Assembly: GCF_002812485.1 (NCBI RefSeq)
Contig: NZ_CP025003.1
Span: 3,224,001 to 3,288,000 of the forward strand
Direction: 5' to 3'
Source of the DNA: Dickeya fangzhongdai
GTDB taxonomy: Bacteria; Pseudomonadota; Gammaproteobacteria; Enterobacterales; Enterobacteriaceae
DNA length: 64,000 bases
Shown here: piece by piece, positions 9,004-18,484 of the stretch
Layout of the letters: the number at the start of each line of letters is the position of its first letter
Position numbering within the stretch: the stretch's first letter is position 1
The notes under the pieces: generated by a model
Seen by the model: the letters and a program-made list of their open reading frames with translations, nothing else
The model's database searches: none
What the model was told of the DNA's origin: nothing
Made by a program: the position numbers and the translations under genes

Positions 9004-10731
9004 ATGGATATGAAAATGATGTCAAAGTCTGAACAACAGGGTAAAACCGGCATATTGGGTAATCTTGGACTGGTGCCGTTATTTGTCATCATTCTGGGCG
9101 GGATCATGCTGTTATTCGCCCTGGCTATCGGCACCGCCAGCTACTTTTTGGTGCGCGCCAATCAGAGCCTGGATTACGTTACTCAGGAAATTGACGTCCG
9201 CCTCGGGCTGTCAAACAGTTCCAACCATCTCAGAACCGCCCGCCTGCTCATTATCCAGGCTGGCGCCGCCGTTCGCGTTGGCGACACGGAAGTATTCAAT
9301 AACAACCTGAAGCAGGCGGAACAACGCATTGCTTCGTCGAAGGACGCCTTCAAAGTTTATGAGAACCGTACCGTCAAAACCGACACGGATCTGGCGTTGG
9401 AACCGGAACTGAATAAGGCCTATAACGATTACGTTGAAAAAGGCATCATGCCGATGCTTAAGGCGGCGAAAGATGGTTATTTCGAAGAAATACTGACGCA
9501 CGAATCGGAAGAGGTCCGTGTACTGGACGAAGCCTACAATAAGCCATTGCTGAAGGCGATTGCCTTCCGTACCGAGCGAGCCAAAGCGCTTAATAGCAAT
9601 GCGCAATATCAGGCCATGATGGGTTACACGCTGATGGCCGTCAGCTTCGCCATCGCCATCGCCATGACCCTGCTGACCTTCATGTTCCTGCGCGGTACGC
9701 TGATCAAGCCGATGAACCGTCTGGTACAGCGTATTCAACGCATTGCTCAGGGTGACCTGACCCAGCCTAACGAAACCTATGGCAAAAATGAAATCGGCAT
9801 CCTGAGCCAGAACATCCAGCAGATGCAGGCATCGCTGGTGCATACGGTTTCCACCGTGCGCGACAGCGCAGACTCCATTTATCAGGGAACCACCGAAATT
9901 ACGGCCGGTAATAGCGACCTCTCTTCCCGCACCGAGCAGCAGGCGGCGGCGATTGAAGAGACCGCCGCCAGCATGGAACAGTTGACCGCCACCGTAAAAC
10001 AGAACTCCGACAACGCGCACCATGCCAGCCAGCTAGCCTCTAATGCCTCCGGCAAGGCGAAACAAGGGGGTGAAATCGTCGAAAACGTGGTTAACACCAT
10101 GAACAGCATTTCCGGCAGCTCACGGAAAATTTCTGAAATCACCAACGTGATCAACAGTATCGCCTTCCAGACCAACATCCTGGCGTTGAACGCCGCGGTA
10201 GAAGCGGCCCGCGCGGGCGAACAAGGCCGGGGATTCGCGGTGGTGGCGGGAGAAGTGCGCAGCCTGGCGCAGCGCAGTGCTCAAGCCGCCAAGGAAATTG
10301 AAGGCCTGATCTCCGAATCCGTGTCTCTGGTTCATAGCGGTTCAGAACAGGTAGACAAGGCGGGTCAAACCATGCACGAAATCGTTCAGGCCGTAAGCAG
10401 CGTGACCGACATTATGAATGAAATCGCTTCTGCCTCGGATGAGCAAAGCCGCGGCATCACTCAGGTCGGGCAGGCGATTTCCGAGATGGACAGCGTCACG
10501 CAACAAAACGCCGCGCTGGTGCAGCAGGCTTCTGCCGCCGCCTCATCGCTCGAAGAACAGGCGATGGTGCTGACCCGCGCGGTATCCGCCTTCAAACTTA
10601 CCGGCCATCGTCAGGATAAGGGTTACGCCCCGGCCCCGCTGGCGTCAAAACCGCTATTGGCTACGTCAACCGCGGCGCTGAGCTCTTCTTCCAGCGCTAA
10701 ATCCGGCAACGATAACTGGGAAACCTTCTGA
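9004..10731 (+). CDS. Methyl-accepting chemotaxis protein with NWETF adaptation tail
   Basis: Chemoreceptor of 575 residues. Membrane helix 1 is near residues 20-45 (VPLFVIILGGIMLLFALAIG), followed by a helical periplasmic sensor of about 150 residues, membrane helix 2 near 200-225, HAMP, then the kinase-control hairpin tip ([23 protein letters not shown] split across the conserved tip). The last five residues are NWETF, the docking pentapeptide for CheR and CheB, so this should be a high-abundance, adaptation-competent receptor of the Tsr/Tar class. It is a single gene followed by a hairpin. An alternative start two codons later cannot be excluded. Confidence 0.95.
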   Translation: MDMKMMSKSEQQGKTGILGNLGLVPLFVIILGGIMLLFALAIGTASYFLVRANQSLDYVTQEIDVRLGLSNSSNHLRTARLLIIQAGAAVRVGDTEVFNNNLKQAEQRIASSKDAFKVYENRTVKTDTDLALEPELNKAYNDYVEKGIMPMLKAAKDGYFEEILTHESEEVRVLDEAYNKPLLKAIAFRTERAKALNSNAQYQAMMGYTLMAVSFAIAIAMTLLTFMFLRGTLIKPMNRLVQRIQRIAQGDLTQPNETYGKNEIGILSQNIQQMQASLVHTVSTVRDSADSIYQGTTEITAGNSDLSSRTEQQAAAIEETAASMEQLTATVKQNSDNAHHASQLASNASGKAKQGGEIVENVVNTMNSISGSSRKISEITNVINSIAFQTNILALNAAVEAARAGEQGRGFAVVAGEVRSLAQRSAQAAKEIEGLISESVSLVHSGSEQVDKAGQTMHEIVQAVSSVTDIMNEIASASDEQSRGITQVGQAISEMDSVTQQNAALVQQASAAASSLEEQAMVLTRAVSAFKLTGHRQDKGYAPAPLASKPLLATSTAALSSSSSAKSGNDNWETF

Positions 10732-10736
10732 TGCGT

Positions 10737-10768
10737 ACAGGCCGATGCGGGTGACCGTATCGGCCTGT
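10737..10768. terminator. Hairpin between convergent chemoreceptor gene and dsrB
   Basis: Ten perfect pairs (ACAGGCCGAT/ATCGGCCTGT) with a 12-nt loop directly after the receptor stop, followed by TATTTC. Its distal edge touches the dsrB stop, so it may serve both strands. Confidence 0.6.
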
Positions 10769-10968
10769 TATTTCTCCGCAGGTTGACGCGGTTCGACAAA
10801 GACTCCCTCTGGGCTGTTAAGTTCGTTGAAGAACCAGATCCCCTCGGGGTAGTCCTCCAGTGCAATCAGGTACATGATTCCTTCCTGAAACGGTTCCACC
10901 GCCAGAATGACCCCTTCTCTGCGCACTTCGCCATCGGTCTTTACTGTCACTACATCATTTACGTTCAA
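10768..10968 (-). CDS. dsrB: DsrB family small protein
   Basis: The 66-residue product matches E. coli DsrB closely ([25 protein letters not shown], then EGIWFFNE). The E. coli gene was found as a target of the DsrA small RNA and RpoS; its biochemical role is unknown. The start is a TTG at 10968, supported by GAGGTGA a few bases upstream and by alignment with the E. coli N-terminus. Confidence 0.85.
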   Translation of the reverse strand: MNVNDVVTVKTDGEVRREGVILAVEPFQEGIMYLIALEDYPEGIWFFNELNSPEGVFVEPRQPAEK

Positions 10969-11023
10969 TCATTCACCTCTTTTTCTTTCGTCCCGCCCTG
11001 CCGTACGGCTTATACGCAAACAT

Positions 11024-11443
11024 TTATGCCAATCCGCCGACGGTATTGTCAAACTCAGAGGTGTAGACAAAACACAGCTTGTTGCCTTCCGGATCACGAC
11101 AGTATGCGCCGTAATAGTCAGGCGCATAGTGCGGGCGAAGTCCTGGCGCGCCTTCATCCGCGCCTCCCAGCGATAACGCGGTTTGCCAAACGTGACGTAC
11201 AGCCTGCGGCGAGCTGACAGCGAAGCTGACCTGCGTGCCATTTCCCCAGGTCGCCGGCAAACCATTGAACGGGACCTGCACATAAAACTGCGGCCAACGC
11301 CGCCCCGGGATATGCCACCCTTGCCCTGCCGGGCCGCCAGGCTCTTCCTCAACCGGGACAAAACCAAGTTCCTCCAAAATAGCAGCATAGAAACGGACCA
11401 TAAGGTCGATATCCCGGGCGCCGAGGATGATATGACTGAACAT
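11024..11443 (-). CDS. VOC-superfamily (glyoxalase/bleomycin-resistance-like) protein
   Basis: Small metal-dependent or ligand-binding protein of 139 residues built from the paired beta-alpha-beta-beta-beta modules of the vicinal oxygen chelate fold: MFSHIILGARDIDLMVRFY at the start and YYGAYCRDPEGNKLCFVYT at the end. AAGGAAAAGAG precedes the ATG. The substrate is not recognisable; such proteins may be lyases, dioxygenases or binding proteins. It stands alone between dsrB and the CigR-like gene. Confidence 0.8.
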   Translation of the reverse strand: MFSHIILGARDIDLMVRFYAAILEELGFVPVEEEPGGPAGQGWHIPGRRWPQFYVQVPFNGLPATWGNGTQVSFAVSSPQAVRHVWQTALSLGGADEGAPGLRPHYAPDYYGAYCRDPEGNKLCFVYTSEFDNTVGGLA

Positions 11444-11490
11444 CTCTTTTCCTTTATTTCTATTTCACGCTCACGCTCCAGACGCGGCCA

Positions 11491-11970
11491 TCAGTCAAAC
11501 ACACCGTTGATAATGGTGGTCACTACCGCCGTGCTGATCGCAATCAATACCAGGTCCTTACCGACAATCCGCCACTCATACCCCGGGTAAGACGGCAACC
11601 CACGCAGCATTTCAGGGGGCACGGCACGGCGTGCAATCCCCGGCGGCAGCGGTTTCCCTCTGGACAGATTCTTCGCAACGCCGGGAGGAAGCCCACGATA
11701 ACCGGTAAAGCCATGATCGACGGCAAGACGCCGCGCATCATTATATGAGAAGCGATTATGATCCGGCGATCGCCCGCCATCGTCGGGCATTGATGAACGG
11801 GCAGCCCCTGGGTGTCCTCCCTGTTGGCGAGGGTTATCGCGTTGCGATTGATAATCGAATCCGCCATTACCCGGCCCTTTTCCTCCGGGTTCTGCCAATA
11901 CCGGAACCGAAGCCGAAAAAACAGAGGTAGCCAGCACCATCGCCAGTGCTGAAAAAGAGGATTTAGACAT
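11491..11970 (-). CDS. CigR/RcnB-family exported protein
   Basis: The 159-residue product has a signal peptide (SALAMVLATSVFSASVPVLA), a Gly/Pro/Arg-rich low-complexity region at about residues 30-80, a short RcnB-like segment (GLPPGVAKNLSRGKPLPPGIARR, followed by the YEWRIVGKDLVLI strand pair) and a C-terminal hydrophobic helix (ISTAVVTTIINGVFD). This is the layout of Salmonella CigR, a membrane protein described as anti-virulence. I placed the start at the ATG at 11970 because AAGG lies upstream and the signal peptide then begins MSKSSF; the longer frame adds an unrelated 33-residue extension. Function in this organism is unknown. Confidence 0.75.
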   Translation of the reverse strand: MSKSSFSALAMVLATSVFSASVPVLAEPGGKGPGNGGFDYQSQRDNPRQQGGHPGAARSSMPDDGGRSPDHNRFSYNDARRLAVDHGFTGYRGLPPGVAKNLSRGKPLPPGIARRAVPPEMLRGLPSYPGYEWRIVGKDLVLIAISTAVVTTIINGVFD

Positions 11971-12218
11971 GGTACGACCTTTGTAATGAATGGAAACCAT
12001 AAGGAATATATATAGCGTGAATAGCCGGACGAATAGGGAATTTCTCAGTTTTTGTCCATCGGCATACACGGCACATCAGCACTGCATTCGCGCCACTGAC
12101 AGATGAATATATCGCCGCATACTTTTAAAACATCGTTTCATCTGAATTGCTGTTTTTCTGATATCACCGACTCCACCTTGCCCAACATACTTTTATAATC
12201 ACCACGGTGAATAGTTTT

Positions 12219-13826
12219 ATGAACATGCAATTCAACCGCTATGTTCACGGTATAACGCAAGCCTGTCTGATCTCGGTTTACGCTTGCCGGCGACTGCACT
12301 CTGGTTTAGACGCGGAACACGCTCAGTTCGTGATGAAAAAGGCTCGCGACATTTGTCCTCCTTCCGCCTGTGATACGAAGATAGGTAACATGATTTTGAA
12401 TACAGCCAAACAGCTGTTGAGTACATTGAGAAACACCGCCTGGTACAAAAAACGTCATTCCAATCGAGTCCTGTTCTGGCGGGAAATTACGCCATTAGCG
12501 GTTCCCATTTTTATCGAAGGGCTGTGTGTGGTGCTGATGGGGATATTCAGCACCTTCCTGGTTAGCTGGCTGGGCAAAGAAGCCATGGCCGCCGTAGGGC
12601 TGGCGGACAGCTTCAACATGTTGATTATTGCGTTTTTCACCGCAGTCGCGTTGGGGACTGCCGTCGTGGTGGCGTTCAGTCTTGGTCAGCGTAATCGTAA
12701 ACAGGCCCGGCAAGCCGCACGGCAATCGATCTCATTATTGGTGCTGATCTCCCTGCTGCTGGTGGTGCTGGTGGAATTTGCCGGTCAAGTCATTATCGAC
12801 CTGATTGCCTATAATGCCGAGCCGGCCGTGAAATCACTGGCGCTGACATTCCTGCGCCTTACCGTATGGGGTTACCCGGCGCTGGCTATCACGCTGGTCG
12901 GTTGCGGCGCATTACGCGGCGCCGGCAACACCCGCTTGCCGATGATCATCAATATCGGGATGAATATCCTGAATATTCTGCTCAGCGGCGTATTGATTTA
13001 CGGCGTGGCCTCATGGAAAGGCGTGGGGTTCATTGGCGCGGGGCTGGGGATCACGCTCTCTCGCTATCTGGGCGCGTTATGCGTCGTGCTCGCGCTGACC
13101 AAAGGCTTCAACGGCGCGCTGCGCATCCCGTTTCAGAGTTACTTCGCGCCGTTCACCACCACGATTCTCTATGAGGTGCTCAGCATCGGTATTCCGGCCA
13201 GCATCGAATCGGTCATGTTTAATGTGGGGAAGTTGATCACCCAACGCTTTGTCGCCGGCATGGGGACCGAGGTCATCGCAGGCAACTTTATTGCCTTTTC
13301 AATCGTCGCGCTGATCAACCTGCCAGGTAACGCCCTGGGTTCGACCTCGACCATCATTGTCGGGTCACGTCTGGGTAAAGGACAACGCATGCAACCGGAA
13401 CGGCAACTGAAGTACATCTTCTGGCTTTCCAATGTTGGTTTGTGCGCACTGGCATTACTCTCTGTGCCTACCGCCGGATTGATGGCCTCAATGTATACCA
13501 ACGAACCCGATGTGATTACCGTGGTTAAACAGTTGATCTGGCTGAATGCGTTGTTCATGCCTATATGGGCCGCATCCTGGGTACTACCCGCCGGCCTGAA
13601 GGGAGCCAAAGATGCCAGCTATACTATGTGGGTCGCGCTGGCTGGTATGTGGGGGTGCCGGGTGATAGCCGGTTATATTCTGGGCATTATGCTGGGATTT
13701 GGGGTGATCGGCGTTTGGATGGGGATGTTTTTTGACTGGATCGTCCGTGGAGCGCTGTTTTATCACCGCATGGTCAGCGGTAAATGGTTATGGCGCTACA
13801 AACCTACGGTTAACCAGGACAGGTAA
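12219..13826 (+). CDS. yeeO: MATE-family efflux transporter YeeO
   Basis: Inner-membrane multidrug/toxin extrusion antiporter; the E. coli homologue exports FMN and FAD. From VLFWREITPLAVPIF onward the product follows YeeO along its whole length, with twelve predicted membrane segments in two MATE repeats (FLVSWLGKEAMAAVGLADS, GCGALRGAGNT, LGITLSRYLGA) and C-terminal GVWMGMFFDW. As in E. coli there is a variable N-terminal extension of about 70 residues. The ATG at 12219 has GGTGA about 9 bp upstream; a later ATG at 12390 also has a possible site, so the start is uncertain. Confidence 0.88.
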   Translation: MNMQFNRYVHGITQACLISVYACRRLHSGLDAEHAQFVMKKARDICPPSACDTKIGNMILNTAKQLLSTLRNTAWYKKRHSNRVLFWREITPLAVPIFIEGLCVVLMGIFSTFLVSWLGKEAMAAVGLADSFNMLIIAFFTAVALGTAVVVAFSLGQRNRKQARQAARQSISLLVLISLLLVVLVEFAGQVIIDLIAYNAEPAVKSLALTFLRLTVWGYPALAITLVGCGALRGAGNTRLPMIINIGMNILNILLSGVLIYGVASWKGVGFIGAGLGITLSRYLGALCVVLALTKGFNGALRIPFQSYFAPFTTTILYEVLSIGIPASIESVMFNVGKLITQRFVAGMGTEVIAGNFIAFSIVALINLPGNALGSTSTIIVGSRLGKGQRMQPERQLKYIFWLSNVGLCALALLSVPTAGLMASMYTNEPDVITVVKQLIWLNALFMPIWAASWVLPAGLKGAKDASYTMWVALAGMWGCRVIAGYILGIMLGFGVIGVWMGMFFDWIVRGALFYHRMVSGKWLWRYKPTVNQDR

Positions 13827-14065
13827 GAAAATCAGCATCCTCAAAAACGTATTTAGGAATACGACGTTCAATATTTCAATAAGAAAAAAATCATCACAGC
13901 GGCTAATCATTTGACTAAGAAAGTGTCACGATTTTCTTTATTTTTAATAATTATCATTATCCTGCAATATAAAATCCATTTGACCATACATATTGGGTCG
14001 TGAATACTGCCGAAAACTAATAAGGGTATAAACCCCGCCATCTGGCTAACTAACAGGAGTGAGCA

Positions 14066-14443
14066 ATGAAAAAAACAATTATGGCTATCGGTCTGGCAAT
14101 CGCGGCGTCTACTGTAGCCTTGCCGTTCACCAGCCAGGCCGCCGTCAAAGACGAAATGGGCGCCATGGCGAAAAGCTACAAAAGCGCTTCCAGCGCTAAT
14201 GACGCCGCCACGCTGAAAGCAGATCTGCTGAATCTGAAAGCCCATGCGACCAAGGCCAAAGCAGATCCGGAGTTCAATAAAAGCCCGAATAGCGCAGTGT
14301 TTAACGAAGGTCTGGAAAAACTGCTGAAGCAAATCGACGCGGCTATCGCGCTGGTTGATGCAGGCAAACTGCAGGAAGCCAAAGCCGCTACGGATGAACT
14401 GAAAAAAACCCGCGCCGAGTATCACAAAAAACTGGGTGTGTAA
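14066..14443 (+). CDS. cybC: Soluble cytochrome b562
   Basis: Periplasmic four-helix-bundle haem protein of 125 residues. The signal peptide ends TSQA around residue 25; mature AVKDEM places an axial Met at about residue 31 of the precursor, and the C-terminal helix carries the axial His at about residue 120 (TRAEYHKKLGV), matching the Met/His pair of E. coli cytochrome b562. There is no CXXCH motif, so haem is non-covalent. AGGAG precedes the ATG and a terminator hairpin follows. Its physiological redox partner is unknown. Confidence 0.9.
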   Translation: MKKTIMAIGLAIAASTVALPFTSQAAVKDEMGAMAKSYKSASSANDAATLKADLLNLKAHATKAKADPEFNKSPNSAVFNEGLEKLLKQIDAAIALVDAGKLQEAKAATDELKKTRAEYHKKLGV

Positions 14444-14454
14444 TTCACCAGTCA

Positions 14455-14487
14455 CCGCAGCAGCGGAGCTTATTATCCCTGCTGCGG
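14455..14487 (+). terminator. Terminator after cybC
   Basis: CCGCAGCAG pairs perfectly with CTGCTGCGG; a pyrimidine-rich TCTTCCCTCTTCC tract follows. Confidence 0.65.
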
Positions 14488-14847
14488 TCTTCCCTCTTCC
14501 TCATCAAGCATTAATAAAACAGCACAATTACTCTTTTTCATCGCCTTATATCGTCAGTTTATTCCTCCCAGTGAATATTTTAGGAAACCACAGGGCATCA
14601 TCAGGAAAATAACACGATTACGCATTCGCTATGATAATCCACATAATCGGCAAAGAGCGTATTGAAAATTCCGAGAATGAATCGGGCATCTGGATCTACT
14701 GTAGAAAATCCACTATAACCTAGAGAGTTTCATCATATGCAGGTATTGCAATATTGATGAACACGCCGACTGAATAGAATAAAACCAGCCACATATTCTA
14801 TTTACAGTTACCACTGACTCATAGTCATATGAAATGGAGATTCATTT
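14488..14847 (+). other. Region upstream of cel5Z
   Basis: About 360 bp of A/T-rich DNA with no supported gene; should hold the cel5Z promoter and leader. A TTGATG and a TAGAAT with a 15-bp spacer occur at 14753-14779, a weak promoter candidate. An inverted repeat at 14773-14802 overlaps it. Confidence 0.4.
14773..14802 (+). repeat. Inverted repeat in the cel5Z leader/promoter
   Basis: AATAGAATA at 14773-14781 and TATTCTATT at 14794-14802 form a perfect 9-bp dyad separated by 12 bp, about 45 bp before the cel5Z start. It could be an operator or a leader hairpin; no known regulator box is recognised. Confidence 0.5.
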
Positions 14848-16128
14848 ATGCCTCTCTCTTATTTGGATAAAAATACCGCTATCGATAGCAAAAAACACCC
14901 CCCACGTAAAAAGCTGTTTCTGTCTTGCGCCTGTTTAGGATTAAGCCTTGCCTGCCTTTCCAGTAATGCCTGGGCGAGTGTTGAGCCGCTATCCGTCAAC
15001 GGTAATAAAATCTACGCAGGTGAAAAAGCCAAGAGTTTTGCCGGCAATAGCTTATTCTGGAGTAATAATGGCTGGGGCGGCGAAAAATTCTACACGGCCG
15101 ATACCGTTGCTTCGCTGAAAAAAGACTGGAAATCCAGTATTGTTCGCGCCGCCATGGGCGTTCAGGAAAGCGGTGGTTATCTTCAGGACCCGGCTGGCAA
15201 CAAGGCCAAAGTTGAAAAAGTGGTGGATGCCGCAATTGCCAACGATATGTATGTCATTATTGACTGGCACTCGCATTCTGCAGAAAACAATCGCAGTGAA
15301 GCTATCCGCTTCTTCCAGGAAATGGCGCGTAAATATGGCAACAAGCCGAATGTCATCTATGAAATCTACAACGAACCGCTTCAGGTATCATGGAGCAATA
15401 CCATTAAACCTTATGCCGAAGCCGTGATTTCCGCCATTCGCGCCATTGATCCGGATAACCTGATTATTGTCGGCACGCCCAGTTGGTCGCAAAACGTTGA
15501 TGAAGCCTCGCGCGATCCGATCAACGGCAAGAATATCGCCTATACGCTGCATTTCTACGCCGGAACCCATGGCGAATCATTACGCAATAAAGCACGCCAG
15601 GCGTTAAATAACGGTATTGCACTTTTCGTCACCGAGTGGGGCGCAGTTAATGCGGACGGCAATGGCGGAGTGAACCAGACGGAGACCGACGCCTGGGTAA
15701 CGTTTATGCGAGATAACAATATCAGCAACGCAAACTGGGCGTTGAATGATAAAAACGAAGGAGCATCAACTTATTATCCGGACTCTAAAAACCTGACCGA
15801 GTCTGGCAAAAAAGTAAAATCGATCATTCAAAGCTGGCCATACAAAGTGGGTAACGCCGCCAGCGCAACAACCGATCCATCAACTGATACCACCACCAGC
15901 CCCACCGTTGATGAACCTGCCACAACCGACACATCGGCCACCGCCGATTGCGCCAATGTCAACGTTTACCCCAACTGGGCCAGCAAAGACTGGGCGGGCG
16001 GGCAGCCCAGCCATAATGAAGCGGGCCAATCGATCGTCTATAAAGGCAACCTTTACACCGCAAACTGGTACACCTCATCCGTTCCGGGCAGCGACGCCTC
16101 CTGGGCGCAGGTTGGTAGCTGTAACTGA
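14848..16128 (+). CDS. celZ: Secreted endoglucanase Cel5Z (GH5 + CBM5)
   Basis: Major plant cell-wall endo-1,4-beta-glucanase of Dickeya, exported by Sec and then by the Out type II secretion system. The signal peptide ends SSNAWA at residue 43. The GH5 domain spans roughly residues 45-335, with the acid/base Glu176 in IYEIYNEPL (mature Glu133) and the nucleophile Glu263 in LFVTEWGAV (mature Glu220). A Thr/Asp/Pro-rich linker covers about residues 338-364, and a C-terminal CBM5-type cellulose-binding module (Cys near 365 to the terminal SCN) carries aromatic residues in [14 protein letters not shown] and YTANWYTS. The length of 426 matches the known enzyme. TGGAGA precedes the ATG. Single gene, convergent with pelL. 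Confidence 0.97.
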   Translation: MPLSYLDKNTAIDSKKHPPRKKLFLSCACLGLSLACLSSNAWASVEPLSVNGNKIYAGEKAKSFAGNSLFWSNNGWGGEKFYTADTVASLKKDWKSSIVRAAMGVQESGGYLQDPAGNKAKVEKVVDAAIANDMYVIIDWHSHSAENNRSEAIRFFQEMARKYGNKPNVIYEIYNEPLQVSWSNTIKPYAEAVISAIRAIDPDNLIIVGTPSWSQNVDEASRDPINGKNIAYTLHFYAGTHGESLRNKARQALNNGIALFVTEWGAVNADGNGGVNQTETDAWVTFMRDNNISNANWALNDKNEGASTYYPDSKNLTESGKKVKSIIQSWPYKVGNAASATTDPSTDTTTSPTVDEPATTDTSATADCANVNVYPNWASKDWAGGQPSHNEAGQSIVYKGNLYTANWYTSSVPGSDASWAQVGSCN

Positions 16129-16154
16129 TTGATTAATTTGCTTCACATCAAAAA

Positions 16155-16178
16155 CAGGGCTGCACGATTGCAGCCCTG
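16155..16178. terminator. Shared terminator between cel5Z and pelL
   Basis: Ten perfect pairs CAGGGCTGCA/TGCAGCCCTG around a CGAT loop. On the minus strand a TTTTTG run follows directly, making it an intrinsic terminator for pelL; on the plus strand it lies 27 bp after the cel5Z stop. Confidence 0.85.
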
Positions 16179-16196
16179 ATATATAACATCCGTCAC

Positions 16197-17474
16197 TTAA
16201 TTGCGTTCAAAAGCGCCTAAATCCGGTGCACTGCCTGAATAGCTGATATCGCTCTCTTTCGTCCCCGCATTAATCAGCTTTGAGCTAGCCGACAAACGGA
16301 ATAATGAAGTTTCCGGCAAGGTGCCGTCATTGTCACGAGATACGGTAGCAAGAGAAGTGTCCAGGCTGACGAAATCGGACGCGGAAGCCACCGGCCCCGT
16401 ATCCCATGAGTTGGACTTCGCATCCGCATTACTGACCGTTACAGAAGCAGACAGCGACACGTTATTACGGAAGTAATGTTTCTGCCCTGACTGAACTTTG
16501 CTCCCGAAACCATAATTAATGCCGTTTTTATATGACGTGTTATTTATCACCGTAACGCCACCAGCGTTATTGTTCTGGTCAAAGCCTTTGCTCACATTGC
16601 CAAATGCGACAGAGCGGGTAATACGATGATTGCCAACCGCCTGATTTCCGCCCAGTTTAAACCCATTGCCATTGCCGGCGAACGCGCTGTCATTCCAGTA
16701 ATTGATGCCATTACGGAAAGCCCAACTGTTTTCAATCACCACTTTCTGCGGACTGTCAAACAAGTCAAATCCATCATCCGAGTTTTCCCAGGCGCGACAA
16801 CCAACAAAACGGTTACCCGGACCTTGTTTTTGTTTCGGTCCAAATCCATCGGCCATACTGCCGTTCTTCTTGGGATCATAGTTACGGTAGGCATCCGAAT
16901 TAATTACCGTGTTGTATGAACCGCCGTTATTGATTTCAAGTCCGGTATTACGGTTATGATGGAATGCCGTATTCTCAAAGGTATTATGGCTACCAATTAC
17001 ATAAGCCCCCTGATAGCCGGCTCGTGTTACCTCTACCCCTTTGAAATACCAGTAGTCGCCGGTCACATAAAACCCGTAAGACGCCTGTACCCATTGACTG
17101 TCCGGGAATGAGAAGTCAAATACCGCCCGGCCGCAATTGGCGGCGGCCACATAAATTGGCGCGCCCTCTTTCCCGGATTTATTGAATGTAATCGTATTCC
17201 CTTTACCCTGAGTATAAGGAATGGTATAGGTTCCCGGTTTCAATAGAATCAACTCGCCGGGGTTAACCGCCGCCATAGCGGCAGAAAAACTCATCGGAGA
17301 ATTAAAGCTGTTGCCGTTATTGCTGCTGTTGCCATTCGGCGCAACATAATAAATACGCTTGGTGCTAATTCCGCTGGTGAGATCCGAACTGCAATCCGCT
17401 GCCATAACTGATGTGCTATTTACCAGAAAAAATGCTGCTAACCCGGTACTGATAAAACAATTTAAATATTTCAT
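16197..17474 (-). CDS. pelL: Secreted pectate lyase PelL (polysaccharide lyase family 9)
   Basis: Calcium-dependent endo-pectate lyase of the secondary Dickeya pectinase set, cleaving polygalacturonate by beta-elimination after export by Sec and Out type II secretion. The 425-residue product has a signal peptide ending SVMAA (mature start ADCSSDL) and a right-handed parallel beta-helix seen as repeated Asn-rich turns (NTFENTAFHHNRNTGLEI, ENSDDGFDLFD, NNTSYKNG). The Asp cluster in ENSDDGFD matches the calcium site of PL9 enzymes, and the catalytic base Lys is expected in the NGNGFKLGGN turn. The ATG at 17474 is chosen because GAGG lies 5 bp upstream and MKYLNCF matches the known N-terminus. 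No clear KdgR box was found by eye upstream. Confidence 0.96.
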   Translation of the reverse strand: MKYLNCFISTGLAAFFLVNSTSVMAADCSSDLTSGISTKRIYYVAPNGNSSNNGNSFNSPMSFSAAMAAVNPGELILLKPGTYTIPYTQGKGNTITFNKSGKEGAPIYVAAANCGRAVFDFSFPDSQWVQASYGFYVTGDYWYFKGVEVTRAGYQGAYVIGSHNTFENTAFHHNRNTGLEINNGGSYNTVINSDAYRNYDPKKNGSMADGFGPKQKQGPGNRFVGCRAWENSDDGFDLFDSPQKVVIENSWAFRNGINYWNDSAFAGNGNGFKLGGNQAVGNHRITRSVAFGNVSKGFDQNNNAGGVTVINNTSYKNGINYGFGSKVQSGQKHYFRNNVSLSASVTVSNADAKSNSWDTGPVASASDFVSLDTSLATVSRDNDGTLPETSLFRLSASSKLINAGTKESDISYSGSAPDLGAFERN

Positions 17475-18172
17475 CCTTTGCCTCATGATGTTGTAAAAAT
17501 CATCTATCCATCGGCCTCAAGATGCATACTCCAGCAAATGTCGTCAGGCGGGGAAAAGGCTGCGATCCGCTACATCTAAAATCGATAGCCAATGAATCAG
17601 CTTGTCACTGTGAAAAATTACGTTGGAAGGGTACCATTCCTTCGGTTTTCCTTGAACAGAAGCTGTTCTGAGTACATTGCATCCTGCATATTGAGGTAGC
17701 GTGAGTATACTACGTTTACGGTATATGAATACCGACCGCAACTGAATGGTATGCGGTTGTTAAAGATACATATGCCATTCATGGCGCATACACCGTGATA
17801 AAGCATCAAGCAAAATACAAAAAAAGCCATTTCTCGCTTATCTAAATAAAAATCACATTATTAGTGTATTAATTCAGAAATGAGAGCATCATTATATATG
17901 TGAATAGAATAACCATTATATTTAATAGCAGATAAAGATATTGCCGCACGAATGCCTTACTATCACCATGACTGACAACATCAACTGTTCATCCCCTCAT
18001 TACCGCATCCAGCATCCCCGTGTTTGCTGATAACTGAGCCATCACCCATCGCTGCCACCGCCATACGTCAACTGGTTTAATGACGGGCATATAACGCGAG
18101 ACAACGCGTGAAAACATCCTGTTATCTCCGCAGTTATTACTCTGCCTGAAAAACCAACGACTGGACTCACTC
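17475..18172. other. Non-coding gap between pelL and the phage lysis cassette
   Basis: About 700 bp. The pelL-proximal part should hold its promoter; I see no confident KdgR or CRP dyad, only a CRP half site TGTGA at 17609. From about 17820 the sequence becomes very A/T-rich, unlike the flanking genes, which could mark the edge of foreign DNA. No gene is supported. Confidence 0.4.
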
Positions 18173-18484
18173 ATGAATGAAACAGATAAAAGCATCGTCT
18201 CTCTATTTATCATCGGCACGCTGATTGCCGTCGGCAAAGTGCTGGCGGGCAGTGAGCCCATCACACTGCGGCTGTTTATTGGTCGCGTAATGCTGGGAGG
18301 TTTTGTCTCAATGATGGCAGGCATCGCACTGGTACAGTTCCCTGACCTGTCGCCCGTCGCTATCAATGGTATCGGCGCCGCACTGGGCATCGCTGGCTAC
18401 CAGACTATCGAACTGCTTATTCAACGCCGCGTTCGCCAACTGGGCAAAAAAAGCACACCGGAGAAAAATAACGATGCTCAATAA
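18173..18484 (+). CDS. Phage-type holin
   Basis: Small inner-membrane protein of 103 residues with three hydrophobic stretches (IVSLFIIGTLIAVGKVLAG, LFIGRVMLGGFVSMMAGIAL and INGIGAALGIAGYQTIELLI) and a short basic tail, the layout of class I holins of P2-like tailed phages. It is directly followed by an overlapping endolysin gene and two spanin genes, which fixes its role as the pore-former of a lysis cassette. The ribosome site is weak. The sequence is intact, unlike the neighbouring replication-gene fragment. Confidence 0.85.
   Translation: MNETDKSIVSLFIIGTLIAVGKVLAGSEPITLRLFIGRVMLGGFVSMMAGIALVQFPDLSPVAINGIGAALGIAGYQTIELLIQRRVRQLGKKSTPEKNNDAQ

Noticed and set aside
17475..18172. KdgR box expected upstream of pelL
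   Set aside because: I looked for GAAA-N6-TTTC dyads on both strands; only poor partial matches were present, so none is reported.
17475..18172. Second copy of the leuZ 3' end as a phage attachment site
   Set aside because: No repeat of the tRNA-Leu T-arm/acceptor sequence was seen on the far side of the phage relic by eye; a computed repeat search would be needed.
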